A DNA stretch of 64,000 nt from Petrosia ficiformis (Eukaryota; Porifera; Demospongiae; Haplosclerida; Petrosiidae). Under the pieces are notes generated by a model. It was not told the DNA's origin and made no database searches. It was given only the letters and a program-made list of their open reading frames with translations. This document shows positions 35,370-49,187 of the stretch, piece after piece; position 1 is the first letter of the stretch, and each line of letters starts with the position of its first letter. The stretch is taken from assembly GCA_947044365.1 (NCBI GenBank), contig OX345637.1, positions 8,734,076-8,798,075 of the forward strand, read 5' to 3'. Made by a program: the position numbers and the translations under genes.

Positions 35370-35978
35370 CTGCAAAAAAAAAAACAACACATATTACAAA
35401 TATGAATACATGTATCATTAACCACATAATATTTCTGACCCCAAGGTGGAACAATTAGACCCTGTAAGCACATCACATAAGGTGGTGTACACAACTGGAA
35501 AGAACAGGTTCAAGTACACCAATGTGCAATGGGAGGTCTTTTGGGCATGTTGATCACCTCCTGTAAGGCTTGATTTATATCATTATCATGCAAGTCAAGG
35601 CATGCCAAGGCATAAGAGAGTCTTGTGCACATACATAGATACATACATAGTTACATACATACATAGATACATGTACATACATACATACATACATGTACAT
35701 ACATACATAGATATGTATGTACATGTATGTATATGTGTATGTAGGTGTATGTATGCAGGTATTTATGTATGTATGTATGTATGTATATAAGTATGTATGT
35801 ATATGTAATATGTACATGTGATATGTATGTACTATGTTTGTATATATCTATGTATCTATGTATGTATGTACATATATGTGTATGTAGGTATATGTATGCA
35901 GGTATTTATGTATGTATGTATATAAGTACATGTATGTATGTATATGTAATATGTACATGTAATATGTATGTACACATG

Positions 35979-36010
<32 letters not shown>

Positions 36011-36059
36011 TGTATGTATGTATGTACATACACATGTATATGTGTATGGGCAGTGAAAA

Positions 36060-38965
36060 ACACACATACTACATGTACATTAGTAGCTAACAGTTAGTAA
36101 AATTTTAATGTATACAATTACATGTACATGTACAATGTATGTAAAAGAAGTTCTGTTGAACCTGCTAAAAACTAAACACCGTGGCTACTCTCCCTGCAGG
36201 AAGTACATATGTAGAGATTGGAAATATGTAACTTCATGTCAATATGTAATGTAATACTATGATGTTATCTGTCCACATATTCCCAGAAAGATGAGCAATC
36301 TCACCCCAAGTGACATCAAAACCCAAAAAGCATGCAAACAAGGTTGGGAGGCTAACATAGGACCACCACTTCCTACATAAGTACTTACACTGATATAAAG
36401 CAAAATACAAAGAGCTATACTTGTGATGTACATGTATTAACTTTAGCGACTTTAATTTGGGACATTAATTTCAGTCCCATTCAAATATTTGAATTGAATT
36501 CAGACACTCCTGGCTCTCCACCTGCTGCTTATACTCTATGGGTGTGCAGGGTTATTGTGGGTTAGCTTTTTTTTTTTTAAATTACTTAAGGACATCCTCT
36601 ATGAATCTACATGTATGACTCAGTACTAGTAGAGTCATACATATATATGTACATATACATGTACATATACATGTACACATATGTTGCTAAGTATATGTAT
36701 GGTCATATGTGCACTACATGTATGACACCCAGTACTAGTACTGCTATCAATAATCTGTTATGTATATGTATGTGAAGATTTGGGGCAGTTGATAGATGCA
36801 TGTAGATACACATGTATCCCTTTATCATGGGGGGAGGAGGAGGTGTGGTGGTGAGGGCATTCATGAGTAGAGATGGACCTTTTTCGCCGTCATCCAAAAT
36901 TCATGTCTATTCCACCACATGTATTTATTTCTCACATCATATAACCAATGTTTCTAACACACATGGAAATGTTTAATGCATTAATCATTAACTATATAAT
37001 ATTTCTGACCCCAAGGTGGAGCAATTAGACCCTGTAAGCATATCACATAAGGTGGTGTACACAACTGGAAAGAACAGGTTCAAGTACACCAATGTGCAAT
37101 GGGAGGTCTTTTGGGCAAGTTGATCACCTCCCGTAAGGCTTGATTTATATCATGCAAGTTAAGGCATACCAAGGCATAACACACAAAGGGGATGTCTTGT
37201 GCACACCTAACATTCACTCCAGACCTAATAAGAGTTACTGACAATACCCAGTATATACATATATGTATGTACACATGCAATGTATGTGTATTGATATTGA
37301 AGGAAGACTCATTGTTGCATTACTATTACACATATACATGTACATGTACTTATTTATTAAGCTGGAAATATAGGAAAGCATATTAAACCTTGGTCAAATG
37401 TAGTACAGTACAACACATTGCTTTCTCACAGATACATGTATGTTTGTATCACACATTTATATGAGTTGCATCATCATTCTAGGGTATGGTACATAAAGTG
37501 ATTGAGTTGGAGAACTGAGACTATCAGGAAGAAAGTACATGTAGTTATAGCCAGCTTGTTTGAAAATGCAACTAATATCTGTTATTTGATTGCACAAAAA
37601 ATATATTATGGATGATGGGATCAATCAACCTTGATATGATATTAGAGTGGGAATACAAAATATTTCATTTTTCATGTACAATATCTATACAACAAAATCC
37701 ACAATAGTAAAGTACACACAACATCTTTCGGTCTGTACTACACATGCATATGTGTATGATACATGTACATACATACAGAAAGACAGATAGACAGACACAT
37801 ACACACATGTATCACTTACACAAATGGCAATGGAAACTTTATTATAAGACTCCTAGGTATTTAAATGAAAATCTGTTACACCATTCCACAAAACTAGCTA
37901 TGAATTCCATTGGACTGCACTGACCAGCCCATTGGATGGACTTTTGAATTCTGCAGTAAAAAAAAAAGAAAATTGTGACTATCACCCACACTCATTAATT
38001 CTGCACTGCAAGTGATCCGTGACTCATTTTGGGAACTGTAATAGTGAGTAGTTTCGGGCATCAAATATATGATGCCCCAATCAGCTCACGTTAGTCCATA
38101 CAAGTAAAATTATATTTTAGAAAATGGAGGTTATCGATTGCTTGGGCAAAAGCTGTGGACATTTCCCTCTCAATAAAAATAGAGAAAGAGAGGTTGTGAA
38201 CATGTTTTTGAAAGGGAATGAAGTGTCAATGTATGTAAAGTACAGTAGAAGCTGGAATTCCAGGAACATTTTACAAGCTTAGGAAGATCTCTAGTTCATT
38301 CGCTGGCTGGCATTCTTTTTAGGTATAGTAGTATAGACATTTTTTAAATGCGATTAGAAACAGCCGTGCGTAGTTGATGACAAGTTTGATGGGGGGAAAA
38401 AATTCACAGTTAAAAGTTGATTTGTGAAATTTCACGTCTATTTTTCCCTGCTTAATTATTCTCTATGGTAAATCATTATTAATATAATTAGAAATGATGT
38501 ACATGTAACACTCAGTGAAATAATTTCCAAGTCACTATCAACACTTGAATTAGTACAGTCATGTGATAGTTGACCATTTTTTCCCAAATTTAAATGCAAA
38601 GAATTTTGAATACTGCAGAGCAATGTAAGTAAATGGAATTTGACATACATGTGTACATGTATTTTATGTGTAAGAAACTATACATGAGCAGAAGTTGACT
38701 ATTTTCGCTGTGATCCAAAAATGGTATTTTTAATATTTCTGACACACAAAGTACAACTACAACAATAAAGGTGGAAATGTCTAATGCCATTAATCATTAA
38801 CCATTAACCATATAATCTTTCTTACCAGCAGGTTCAAGTACACTATTATGTAATGGGAGGTCTTTTGCCACCTCTGGTTAGTCCTGCAAGGCTTGATTGT
38901 ATCACTGCAGAAAAGGCAGGTTGAATCCCTGTGAAATCAAGGGGCAAGGGAGGGTCTTGTGTAAG
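36060..38965. other. Repeat mosaic without a supported gene
   Basis: It contains a copy of the ACACACATACTACATGTACATTAG block (36060), a diverged member of the TTTATACTC/TATTGTGGGTT repeat family (about 36520-36600), one inverted 107-bp satellite unit (36605-36745), repeat R (37008-37206), and a block at 37206-37780 shared with 26384-26940 and 43485-44040. About 37830-38780 shows nothing recognisable. Confidence 0.5.
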
Positions 38966-38972
38966 AGGCAAG

Positions 38973-38980
38973 TATAAATA
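38973..38980 (+). promoter_or_regulatory. TATA box of the coiled-coil gene at 39 kb
   Basis: TATAAATA lies 43 bp before ATG 39016. The preceding GGTCTTGTGTAAGAGGCAAG resembles the end of dispersed repeat R (GTCTTGTGCAC, then GAAAGGCAAG), so the core promoter abuts repeat-derived DNA. Confidence 0.6.
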
Positions 38981-39015
38981 ACTTTGGAACAGTGAAAAAT
39001 ATCACAAAAGAAAAC

Positions 39016-39612
39016 ATGGGAAGTAGTGAGTCAAAGGAAGAGAACACAAAAGAAGAAGAGCAGAAATTGAAGCAAGAGAAGCTGAGAAAAGAGGAAGAAG
39101 AGAAGTCAAGAAAAGAGCAGAAACTGAAAGAACTTGAAAAGGAAGATACAAAAAAAAGAGAAGACAAAAAGAAGCAACAACAATACCAGGAAGAAAAAAA
39201 TAGAAGAGAAAAAGAACAAGAGAAAAGGACGAGAGACTACTACCAAAGGAAGGAAGAAAGAAGGAAGAGACAGGAATGGAATAGACTAAAAAGAAAGTTT
39301 GATGAGGAATATCAAACAGTGAGAAGAAAGAGACAGCAACTTGACCATGAAATACAAAACAAAGAGCCTGTTTACTCACCTCAGGTGGTACCTCATCATC
39401 CGTTTCTTTTTGATTATCTTCTACCTTCTTATCTTGTCCCTCAAGTTACCCAGTCTAAAATAGATGCTGTTCCTACTCCTTCTCCTTCTCAAGACCAATT
39501 TGTCCCTCAAGTCACCAAGTCAGCAATACACGCAACTTCTACTGCTTCTCCTTCTCAAGACCAATTTGTACCTCAAGTCACCCAGTCCACAATAGACGTA
39601 ACTAGCATGTGA
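39016..39612 (+). CDS. N-myristoylation-type coiled-coil protein, third family member
   Basis: A single exon of 198 codons ending in TGA. I chose ATG 39016 over the in-frame ATG at 38992 because it gives MGSSESKEEN with glycine 2, serine 6 and lysine 7, as in the genes at 28897 and 45969, and because the TATA box would leave no leader for the upstream one. Residues about 8-120 are a long E/K/R/Q helix (KEEEEKSRKEQKLKELEKED and similar). The tail carries three 22-residue repeats beginning (L/F)VPQVT(Q/K)S and ending SPSQDQ. Sequence similarity to the other two genes is limited to the N terminus and composition, so common ancestry is an inference. The function is unknown; a membrane-linked scaffold would fit the design. 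Confidence 0.75.
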   Translation: MGSSESKEENTKEEEQKLKQEKLRKEEEEKSRKEQKLKELEKEDTKKREDKKKQQQYQEEKNRREKEQEKRTRDYYQRKEERRKRQEWNRLKRKFDEEYQTVRRKRQQLDHEIQNKEPVYSPQVVPHHPFLFDYLLPSYLVPQVTQSKIDAVPTPSPSQDQFVPQVTKSAIHATSTASPSQDQFVPQVTQSTIDVTSM

Positions 39613-41396
39613 TGTCCAGCAGCTGCTGAAAATCATTCCAAAATAAGAACTATACAATAACATATGTACATACATTTTACATGATTCATTTATAGGCTGT
39701 TTTTGTTTTTGTTGCTTATTTTATTTATACTGTAAATATATTTCATCGTTCAGAATTATTTTTAAAAACACTCTTTAAAATGTGATTTAATAGTTAATTT
39801 TTGCAAATGTAAAGGAGCATTAGGTCAAGAACATCCACATCAATTGCTTATAGCAAAATAGTGAGTTAATGTAACCTGATGTATCGGCTATAAACAAAGT
39901 TATTTTATCTTAATGGAACTTACATAGTAATATCCTAAAATACTTCAACTCCAATGGAGTAGCATCAGCACCTCCAAAACTATAAAATTAAATGGCAATA
40001 TTTTGTGTGTCGTTTTAAGTATGACATTAATGACCTCTTTTAGGTATGGGAGGCAGGTTAATTAACGGAACTGTAATCTACATACATTGTATATGCCACC
40101 TTTCATTGGACTTAAGTACCATTTTCAAAATCAATAACAATTATTATACAAATTGTTTAGTAGATATAAATTGTGTAATTATGTATAATTATATTTGTTT
40201 TGACAATGTTCAGCCATCTCTACATAGAGAGTACAACACAAATATTTAGAAATTATTTCAGTAATCCTTTTAATATTTTCCTGCAGAAGTATTTCATATC
40301 CCAGATTTTGCCCCAACACCCCAATATGGGTAAATTTATGAAAAAAATCCTATTATCAACAGTATGCAGATTTATAATTGTAGTTCGAGTGCACCACTTC
40401 GTGGGATGTAGGTGGGACAAAGTATCCACCTTGACCTATTTCCAACTTTGTCGATTCACTTGTACATGCAGGTCAGAACATTGTAGACATATCTGTACAT
40501 GTGCATTACATAGTTGGGATAATAGTCTTTCGTAATAGTAAGCAAATACTTCATGCTTCACTATAAACAGATTATGATAACATATATATGAAAGCAATCT
40601 AACATCCAGATATTTGATACACGTATTTGTAATGGGAGACTAAAGTATTACAAAATATGTGTCATGTGATAATTGATTACTTTTCACAATTTGCAAAAGC
40701 AAGATGTTTGAATACTGCAGAGCATTGTATGTGGATGGAATGTGACATACTTTATCTACAAGAGACTACACGAGCAGATTTTCGCTGAGATAAAAAAATG
40801 GTGCCTAATTCACGCGTATTGATTTCTAGCATAACAATGATAACAGCTAACACACAAGGTGCAACAATGAAGGTGGAAATGTATAATACATTAACCATAT
40901 AACCCCAAGGTGGAGCAATTAAAGAACTTTAGAGCCAGCAAGCACATCACATGAGGTAACATAAGGACAGGTTCAAGTACATCAATGTGCAATGGGAGGT
41001 CTTTTGGCCATGTTGATCACCACCTGTAAGGCTTGATTCATTTCATGTAAAGCAAGCAAGTCAAGGCTTAAGACAAAAAGGGGAAGTCTTGTGCACGATC
41101 CCTTATTCCAATTATTTGTAGTATATGATCTAGTCTAGCGTAGCCAGATGCCTACTACAAAGGAAGGATCAGGTCAACCCACTGTACTATATAGCATTCG
41201 TCAAGAGTTTAGCCAGATGTTTGGCTATTATAGTGGGCAACAAACTGCTAATAATATTCATAATCAAAATAAGTATATTCATAACTACACTTAGCCAGCT
41301 GTATGAATTCAATTACCAGTTTGCCAGATACATGACGCTCTTGATTTCATGGATGATGAACACATAATGATCAACATACATATGTACAGTTGTTAC

Positions 41397-41489
41397 CTGG
41401 CATTGTCTTGCACTGGTTTCTATATGAGCAGTAATCTTCTGTGCAACACTCAATACTTCATTATCATTACTAATCTCAATGAAATACTC
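41397..41489 (-). CDS. Exon E3 of an unrecognised gene
   Basis: 93 nt, 31 codons, beginning EYFIEISNDNEVLSV with D to E at the first residue and IETS in place of RTS. No exon F accompanies it, so it is probably an orphan duplicate. Confidence 0.45.
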
Positions 41490-41814
41490 CTGCAAAAAAA
41501 CACAACACATATTACAATTATGAATACATGTATCATTAACCACATAATCTGACCCCAAGGTGGAGCAATTAGAGCCTGCAAGCACATATGTGATAGTTTT
41601 GTTTGGAAAAGATTGTTGAACTGAATCTGGTTGAATCTAGAGGGAAACTGTTCCTTTAGATGCAAACTATATAATTCTCCAAACCCTCTTTTTAATTTAA
41701 TAAAAGGGCATGTAAGTTATGTCAAAACCAAAAAAGCACAGAAACAAGATTGGGGATTGTACATTATCAACTAACCACTTCATACTTACATGTACCACAT
41801 GTAAGTATAAATAT

Positions 41815-42020
<206 letters not shown>

Positions 42021-42864
42021 CATGTATGTATGTATATTATATAGTATGCTAATAGGTCCTACATAACATTCACTCCACCACCATTGTTTATTTATTATCA
42101 CATGCAGTATAATTATAATAATGATTTTATTATGGTTGTAATTTCATTATAATTACTAATTGCTATCAATAATCTGTTATGTACATGTATGTGAAGATTT
42201 AGGGGCAGTTGATAGATACATGTAGATACCCATGTATCCCTTTATCATGGGGGGAGGAGGAGGTGTGGTGGTGGGGGCACTTGACTATACATGAGTAGAG
42301 GTGGACCTTTTTCACCGTGATCCAAAAATCATGTCTATTCCACATGTATTTATTTCTCACATCATATAACCAATATTTCTAACACACAAGGTGAGGTGGA
42401 AATGTTTAATGCATTAATATAATATTTCTGACCCCAAGGTGGAACAATTAGAGCCTGCAAGCACATCACATAAGGTGGTGTACACAACTGGAAAGAACAG
42501 GTTCAAGTACACCAATGTGCATGGGAGGACTTTTGGGCCTGTTGATCACCTCCTGTAAGGCTTGATTTATATCATGCACCTCAAGACATGCCAAGGCATA
42601 AGACAAAAGGGGGAAGTCTTGTGCACACCTAATGAAAGGCAAGTGAAAACATGTTCAAACCTTCATTCATTGGAACCTATTTGAAGTTAAAAGATTTCCT
42701 TTGAAAGCCTTACTTTAAAATTTTACTTGTACATGGGGTTAATATTGCAGACATGTTCCTGGAATATTGCATGCTGCTTCTGTCCTTTCTCAGTAGAAAC
42801 AGCAATTGGAACAAGTCTAGTACTCGTTATAGAAAATAATCTAGTTTTTGGAGGCTTTCTATTA

Positions 42865-43417
42865 TAGGGCTGAGCAATATTGTTATTATTATATCACGAT
42901 AGATAATTGCCCGATAGCGATAATATCACGATAATTTAACACCTGCAAATGAGTTAATTATTTATTTCATTAGTGCGTAGTACGTACGTACATGTATGTG
43001 TACATCATTACATGCACATTGTAGCTAACTCTAAATCACATTCTTCTGTCTTTAGCTTACTTTTATGAGACTAATCTATAAGCTTAATGATGCCCTCCAC
43101 AGAAAGTTCCATGGAAAGTTGAAAGCTGGAAAGCTAATATGCTAGTAAAAAGTTGATGTTGCTCATGAGTGATTTATCGACCAAACATAGGGTCATAATG
43201 TAAACATTCCTTGCTCTAACAGCTGTATCTAGATATCAAGAAAAGCTGTAGCGACTATTAACTTTACAGATGCTTTCAAAGAAAACTATCAAAATCGTAA
43301 TGGCACATGCACAGACACATGTGGTATTATTGCAATAAAATTTTTTTATATAATCGATATCGCAATCGCCAAAAAATATCGTGATAATCAATAAATCGAT
43401 ATTATCGCTCAGCCCTA
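42865..43417. mobile_element. Non-autonomous hAT-type element, copy in segment B
   Basis: The ends TAGGGCTGAGC are intact and CTTTCTAT lies on both sides. It moved as part of the segmental duplication, since the insertion site is the same as at 25765. Confidence 0.8.
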
Positions 43418-44231
43418 CTTTCTATAGTACATTGATAAAAACACATGCAAACCTTCACTCCTTTCTGCTTACAAAGCTTCAAATGTATTCACTCCAGACC
43501 TAATAAGAGTTACTGACAATGCCCAGAATATACATATATGTATGTACACATGCAATGTATGTGTATTGATATTAAAGGAAGACTCATTGTTGCATTACTA
43601 TTACACATGTACATATACATGTACTTTTTTATTAATTGGGTGGAGCTGGAAATATAGGAAAGCATATTAAACCTTGGTCAAATGTAGTACAGTACAACAC
43701 ATTGCTTTCCCATAGATATGTTTGTATCACACATTTATATGAGTTGCATCATCATTCTAGGGTATGGTACATAAAGTGATTGAGTTGGAGAACTGAGACT
43801 ATCAGGAAGAAAGTACATGTAGTTTTAGCCAGCTTGTTTGAAAATGCAACTAATATCTGTTATTTCATCGCACAAAAAATATCATGGGATCAAGCAACCT
43901 TGGTATGATATTAGAGTGGGGAAACAAAATATTTCATTTTTCATGTACAATATCTATACAACAAATTCCACAATAGTAAAGTACACACAACATCTTTCGG
44001 TCTGTACTACACATACATATATATATGATACATGTACATACTACATGTACATGTAGTGTATACATTGTAGTTTAATGTCACAAGGAGCTATTACATGGGT
44101 ATACTGTAAATAATGAAACCTCCATGGATTGAAACATATACAAACAGAATTGGAAGGATAATTATGTGAAAATGGTTCAGGCAAATAGATTGTTTGTACA
44201 TGTAGTTCCAAACTAAAGAGGGTACTTGTAC

Positions 44232-44364
44232 CTGCTATTTGCCAACTTCTTATCTTTAAAGGATCACCAAGAGTAGCTATCAAACTAGCTGATTTTCCAC
44301 GTGGTACTCCAAACTCTGTCAGCTTCTCGTGCCACAGATGAATTAGATCATTACGATACTCACC
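44232..44364 (-). CDS. Dynein heavy chain exon (before AAA5), copy 2
   Basis: 133 nt with the same borders and phase as 27158-27290 but with the expected arginine (GEYRND). It ends TLGDPLKIRSWQIAG. No adjoining dynein exons are found within segment B. Confidence 0.75.
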
Positions 44365-45186
44365 CTGTGTAAAATGAATAAAAGGATATTGTGAACACAT
44401 AAATCTATCATTCTATAAAATATGTGTTTGAATCGGTCTAAATATGACTTGTTACATGAATATAAAAATGGGTACCAGGTCATAGTTGCACAATAACTTG
44501 TAAAAATATCAACAAAGCCAAAGTGGCTCCTATATACATGTATGATATACATGTACATGTACATGTACATGTAACATAATTTATCTTCAACTACATGTAA
44601 CAATTAATTAGATGATAAAAGTGATATAGATAATGAGAATACTCTTATGTGCATAATCATACACATGACACTCATATGTACATGTACATGAATACATGTA
44701 TGTACAGTATACACTACATGCATGTATTATTATTGTATATGTACATGTACATGTACTAGTGTTGTTTTAATGTGTGGTTTAATGTGTTTTAATAAGGTGG
44801 TGTACACAACTGGAAAGAACAGGTTCAAGTACACCAATGTTCAATGGGAGGACTTTTGGCAAGTTGATCACCTCCTGTAAGGCTTGATTTATATCATGCA
44901 CCTCAAGACATGCCAAGGCATAAGACAAAAGGGGGAAGTCTTGTGCACACCTAATGAAAGGCAAGTGAAAACATGTTCAAACCTTCATTCATTGGAACCT
45001 ATTTGAAGTTAAAAGATTTCCTTTGAAAGCCTTACTTTAAAATTTTACTTGTACATGGGGTTAATATTGCAGACATGTTCCTGGAATATTGCATGCTGCT
45101 TCTGTCCTTTCTCAGTAGAAACAGCAATTGGAACAAGTCTAGTACTCGTTATAGAAAATAATCTAGTTTTTGGAGGCTTTCTATTA

Positions 45187-45508
45187 TAGGGCTGAGCGAT
45201 ATTGTTATTATTATATCACGATAGATAATTGCCCGATAGCGATAATATCACGATAATTTAACACCTGCAAATGAGTTAATTATTTATTTCATTAGTGCGT
45301 AGTACGTACGTACATGTATGTGTACATCATTACATGCACATTGTGGCTAACTCTAAATCACATTCTTCTGTCTTTAGCTTACTTTTATGAGACTAATCTA
45401 TAAGCTTAATGATGCCCTCCACAGAAAGTTCCATGGAAAGTTGAAAGCTGGAAAGCTAATATGCTAGTAAAAAGTTGATGTTGCTCATGAGTGATTTATC
45501 GACCAAAC
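45187..45508. mobile_element. Right-truncated hAT-type element, segment B
   Basis: It corresponds to 28108-28434, with the same truncation point, so the truncation predates the long duplication. Confidence 0.7.
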
Positions 45509-45919
45509 ATGACAATGATATTAGAGTGGAAAAACAAACATTTAAAATTTTCATGGACAATATCTATACAACAAAATTCACGATATTGAAGTACACACAA
45601 AATTATCGTCTTATGGTCTATATACATGTAGACATACATATATGCATACAGACAGAGAGACAGACACATACACACATGTATCACTTACACAAATGGTTTA
45701 ATATAATATACTCTATAAAAAAGGTATTTATTCCAAATCAAATAAAATCTTGTGGTCTGAGCAATTAAGTTAAGTCTCAAAGTACATGTAATAAAAAATC
45801 AGGCCAAAAACAGCTAATAATGCCAATGTGTATAATCTCACATCTCAAAGGAAGCCTTAGGTCTAAGAGATCCAGGCTTGCATCTTCAAATAGGCAGTTC
45901 TGTGGTTTCTCAAAATGGG

Positions 45920-45927
45920 TATAAAAA
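45920..45927 (+). promoter_or_regulatory. TATA box of coiled-coil gene B
   Basis: TATAAAAA lies 49 bp before ATG 45969, identical in context to copy A. Confidence 0.6.
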
Positions 45928-45968
45928 TACTGAACATTTACAAATAAAGGTCAGATAGAAGAGCTACA

Positions 45969-47184
45969 ATGGGTGGTGGAAATAGCAAAGTTGAAGAAAA
46001 GACAGAACAAGTTCAATCATGTGAAAAAAAGACAGAACAAGTCCAGTCAGTCGAGATAACAAGTGAAAAAGCAGGAGTAAGTATCACAACATGAAATAAG
46101 ATGTTACTACAATATTAATATTGTTATATAGCAAAGAAATGAACTCAAGTACTGTTGCAATATTGCAACATTGCAACAATAACACTCCTGCTACACGTAT
46201 CAGGTGTACATGTACATGTAGCTGAGTTCTTGTTTGCTATACAGTTTGTGTACATGTATGTGACTGTGCTAACGTTAAAACTTCAAACTACAAACATGTA
46301 TCATGTATCTCATACATTTTAGTGGGTTTTAGTTAACTATAACCAAAATTTAGTAAGGCATTGTGACTTTTAGTTAACTAAACTATAACTAAATTACAGG
46401 TCTAGTGTAATAACTATAACTAAAATGAAAATTGGCTAATAATGGGCACTTCTAGTTAGTTAACTAAAACCCTTTTAGTAAGCCAAAAATTGTTTAAGTT
46501 AACAAATTAAAATTTGAGAAACTATAAGTATAACTAATGGTCATTATTGTCATCATATATTTACAGTGTGAGAGAGAAAAAGAATGTACATCATGTCAAA
46601 GAACTAGAAATGATGAAAACATGGAGGAAAATGAAGAAAGTAAGAAACTAAAAGAAAGAAGAAGCGAGCAACAAGAAAAAAAAAGACACAACGAACTAAG
46701 AAGAAGAGAGGATGAGGACCATAAATGGAGGCAGCAGATAAGACAAAAAGAAAAAGAATACTACAACTTGAGAAGAAGGATAACAGAAGAAGAATACAGG
46801 TGGAGAAAGGAAAGAAAAAGAAGAGAAGATGAAGACTATAGGTGGCAAAAGGAAAGAAAAAGAAGAGAAGATGAAGACTATAAGATGAGGAGAAAGGAGG
46901 AAGAGAAAGAACAAAGGATGAATGAAAGAGATTATCGGCCTCATGTGGTATGTATGCCTTCAATACCAGCACCTACATGTATGATACCAACTATGCCTAG
47001 TGCACATGGCATGACTAGTGGTGTGCCTAGTGCTGCACCTACATGGATGATACATGGCATGACTAGTGCTATGCCTAGTGCACCTACAATGCTACCAATG
47101 TCTACAATACAAACTACACCTAGTGCACCTGCAGGTACATGCAGTGTGTCCAGTCAATGCACTGGCCATTCATCCCTTTTGTAA
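45969..47184 (+). CDS. N-myristoylation-type coiled-coil protein, copy B
   Basis: Exons 45969-46076 and 46567-47184 give 241 residues. Exon 1 is the same as in copy A (MGGGNSK, KTEQVQS twice). Exon 2 differs by loss of one GMTSGVPSAH unit and by D to E in RRK(D/E)EEKEQ. Both reading frames stay open although the surrounding duplicated DNA has small indels, so both copies may be expressed. The charged helix occupies about residues 40-165. The ORF on the opposite strand (F/L/S-rich) is a shadow of the R/E/K-rich codons. Confidence 0.8.
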
Positions 47185-48846
47185 TTAAAAGTTCAAATGG
47201 TCTAGGCATTCAGTTATGTTAGGATTATATTATATTGTTATATATTGTTTATTGTTTATTTACTACTTATTTTATTCATTTCTTGATTAATTATGTGGTT
47301 ATTAATTAGTTATAATTAATTAAAAAACATGTAATAGTTTTTGTGGAAAAGATTGTTGAACTGAATCTGGTTGAATCTAGAGGAAACTGTTCCTTTAGAT
47401 GTAAACTATATAATTCTCCAAACCCTCTTTTTAATTTAATAGAAGGGCATGTAAGTGATGTCAAAACCAAAAAAGCACAGAAACAAGATTATAAATTCCC
47501 GTACAGTTTTTAAAAGAACAATTTCGTCACAAATCATCACAAAAATATGAATATAATTAATATAATGAAATTCATTGCAATTTTTACATCATACTACGAA
47601 TATAAACTAGAAAAATGGAGGATTTTATGCCAAAAATAGCCGAAAAGGCTGTGCAGATATCTCAACTTTCGGAAATAATTTCGGACTGACCAGGGAACAG
47701 TACTGTATCCATCCCTGGGCAGGGTGCACATCTTATATTATGTATAATATTACAACAATTACAATAATTATCAGTCTTACAAATAACACATGTATATAAT
47801 ACAATATGTGTGACTACAAGTCATGGCACACCTCACTAATGCAGTACTTTATTCCTTACATGTTGCTGAAAAGGTTATAAGTTGTATTTATATTGTGTAG
47901 TATGTTATACCACATTGTGTGATAATCATGTGATAAATACAAGGATATGGCCTCTAAATTCAAATAGCTAAAGAGTATGAGTATGATGAACTTAATGCTA
48001 CAGATCCACTCTATAAACACATGTATATACATATTCACATTATTAATCATTGTATTAATTGTCCTATTCTGATTTGATAATCGATTTCAGATCCCAACCC
48101 TAGTAAATACACATACACAGTGGAGCACAAATACAGATAAAGATAGTGGTGCAGGTTTGGGTTAGTAACTGCGTGAATATTAATGGTAGACATCCTAACA
48201 ATGACAAAAAATCATGTTTGGGATGTGTTATTTTGATATTGTCGCACCCAAAATTTGCCACCTATAAGTCAAAAATGCTGGTATCGATGATAACAATCCA
48301 ATATTACAGTTTACCATGCCTCAATTTTAATTATTAATTAGTAATTACTGCTAACGATAATAGGCATTGGCCCCTTCTTTGGATACTTTTTAACTTAAAA
48401 AATAATGATGCTGTGAGATAAACAAAGGTACAGATCTGTATCCAACACTAAAAGGTCAGTTCTACGCAGACAAGAATTTTAGTCTTATAAATAAAAATTA
48501 TGCAATTTTTATGAGTGAGGCAATCATAACCAACTTTATATATATAACAACACAAATGAATTAAGATTGTGACAAAATTTGCTGACATAACAGAAACCTA
48601 ATACCGAAACTACTGGTTGGGTAAATCATTGACTTTCTCTATTGTTTAGTCTCAAGTGGTATAACCTAACAATTAATAATTTCCTGTCATTAAAGAAATT
48701 CATGATGATAGTGTGTACATGTAAATATATAAAAATGGTGGCATTGAGTTATCAGTCGGGAAATGGAGACAATGGGCATGGGCAGTAAGAAACACACATA
48801 CTACATGTACATTAGTAGCTAATAGTTAGTAATATTTAATACATAT

Positions 48847-48963
48847 GGGGTCGAGAAGCTCATAAAGCACGAGGAGTAGCCAAGTACTTTATGAGGCTTT
48901 GAGACCCCACCCCTAGTGCTATATTTTCCAAGACAACACGAACAAACCCGGTGCTTTAACTGG
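48847..48963. repeat. Partial AAAGCACCGG palindrome
   Basis: It has the inner hairpin GGGGTCGAGAAGCTCATAAAG / CTTTATGAGGCTTTGAGACCCC and the right half as at 33937-34100. It marks the right breakpoint of segment B. Confidence 0.7.
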
Positions 48964-49187
48964 TTTATAGTACTTTGGATTGATGCAATGGAGAAGAAAA
49001 ATGAAGTACTTAGTGTTCTTGCACTAAACCCGAGGTAAGCGCGTTGTTTTCTAGACAATAATTGGAAAATATAGAACAGGATGTGGTAAAAAAAAGTGTG
49101 CTATATGGAAAATATAGAACTGTTGGTACCTTTGATGTTAGGCGTCAAAGTGCTATAAATATATACATGTATATATATATATCAGAC

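Larger units (their letters stand above)
34208..36050. repeat. Duplicate of the 16.85-19.4 kb block
   Basis: The block starts at TTTCTTTCGTGTCTAGTATAG and repeats, in order, a shortened 107-bp satellite, the purine tract, exon F, exon E, repeat R and the compound GTAT microsatellite. Spacing is shorter because of satellite loss. A third, partial copy with only exon E and part of R lies at 41340-41590. Confidence 0.8.
42022..48882. repeat. Long segmental duplication, copy B
   Basis: It matches 24905-31865. Gene content and order are the same. Copy B lacks one 10-residue tail repeat in the coiled-coil gene and has a shorter subterminal CGATA region in its hAT elements. Confidence 0.85.
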
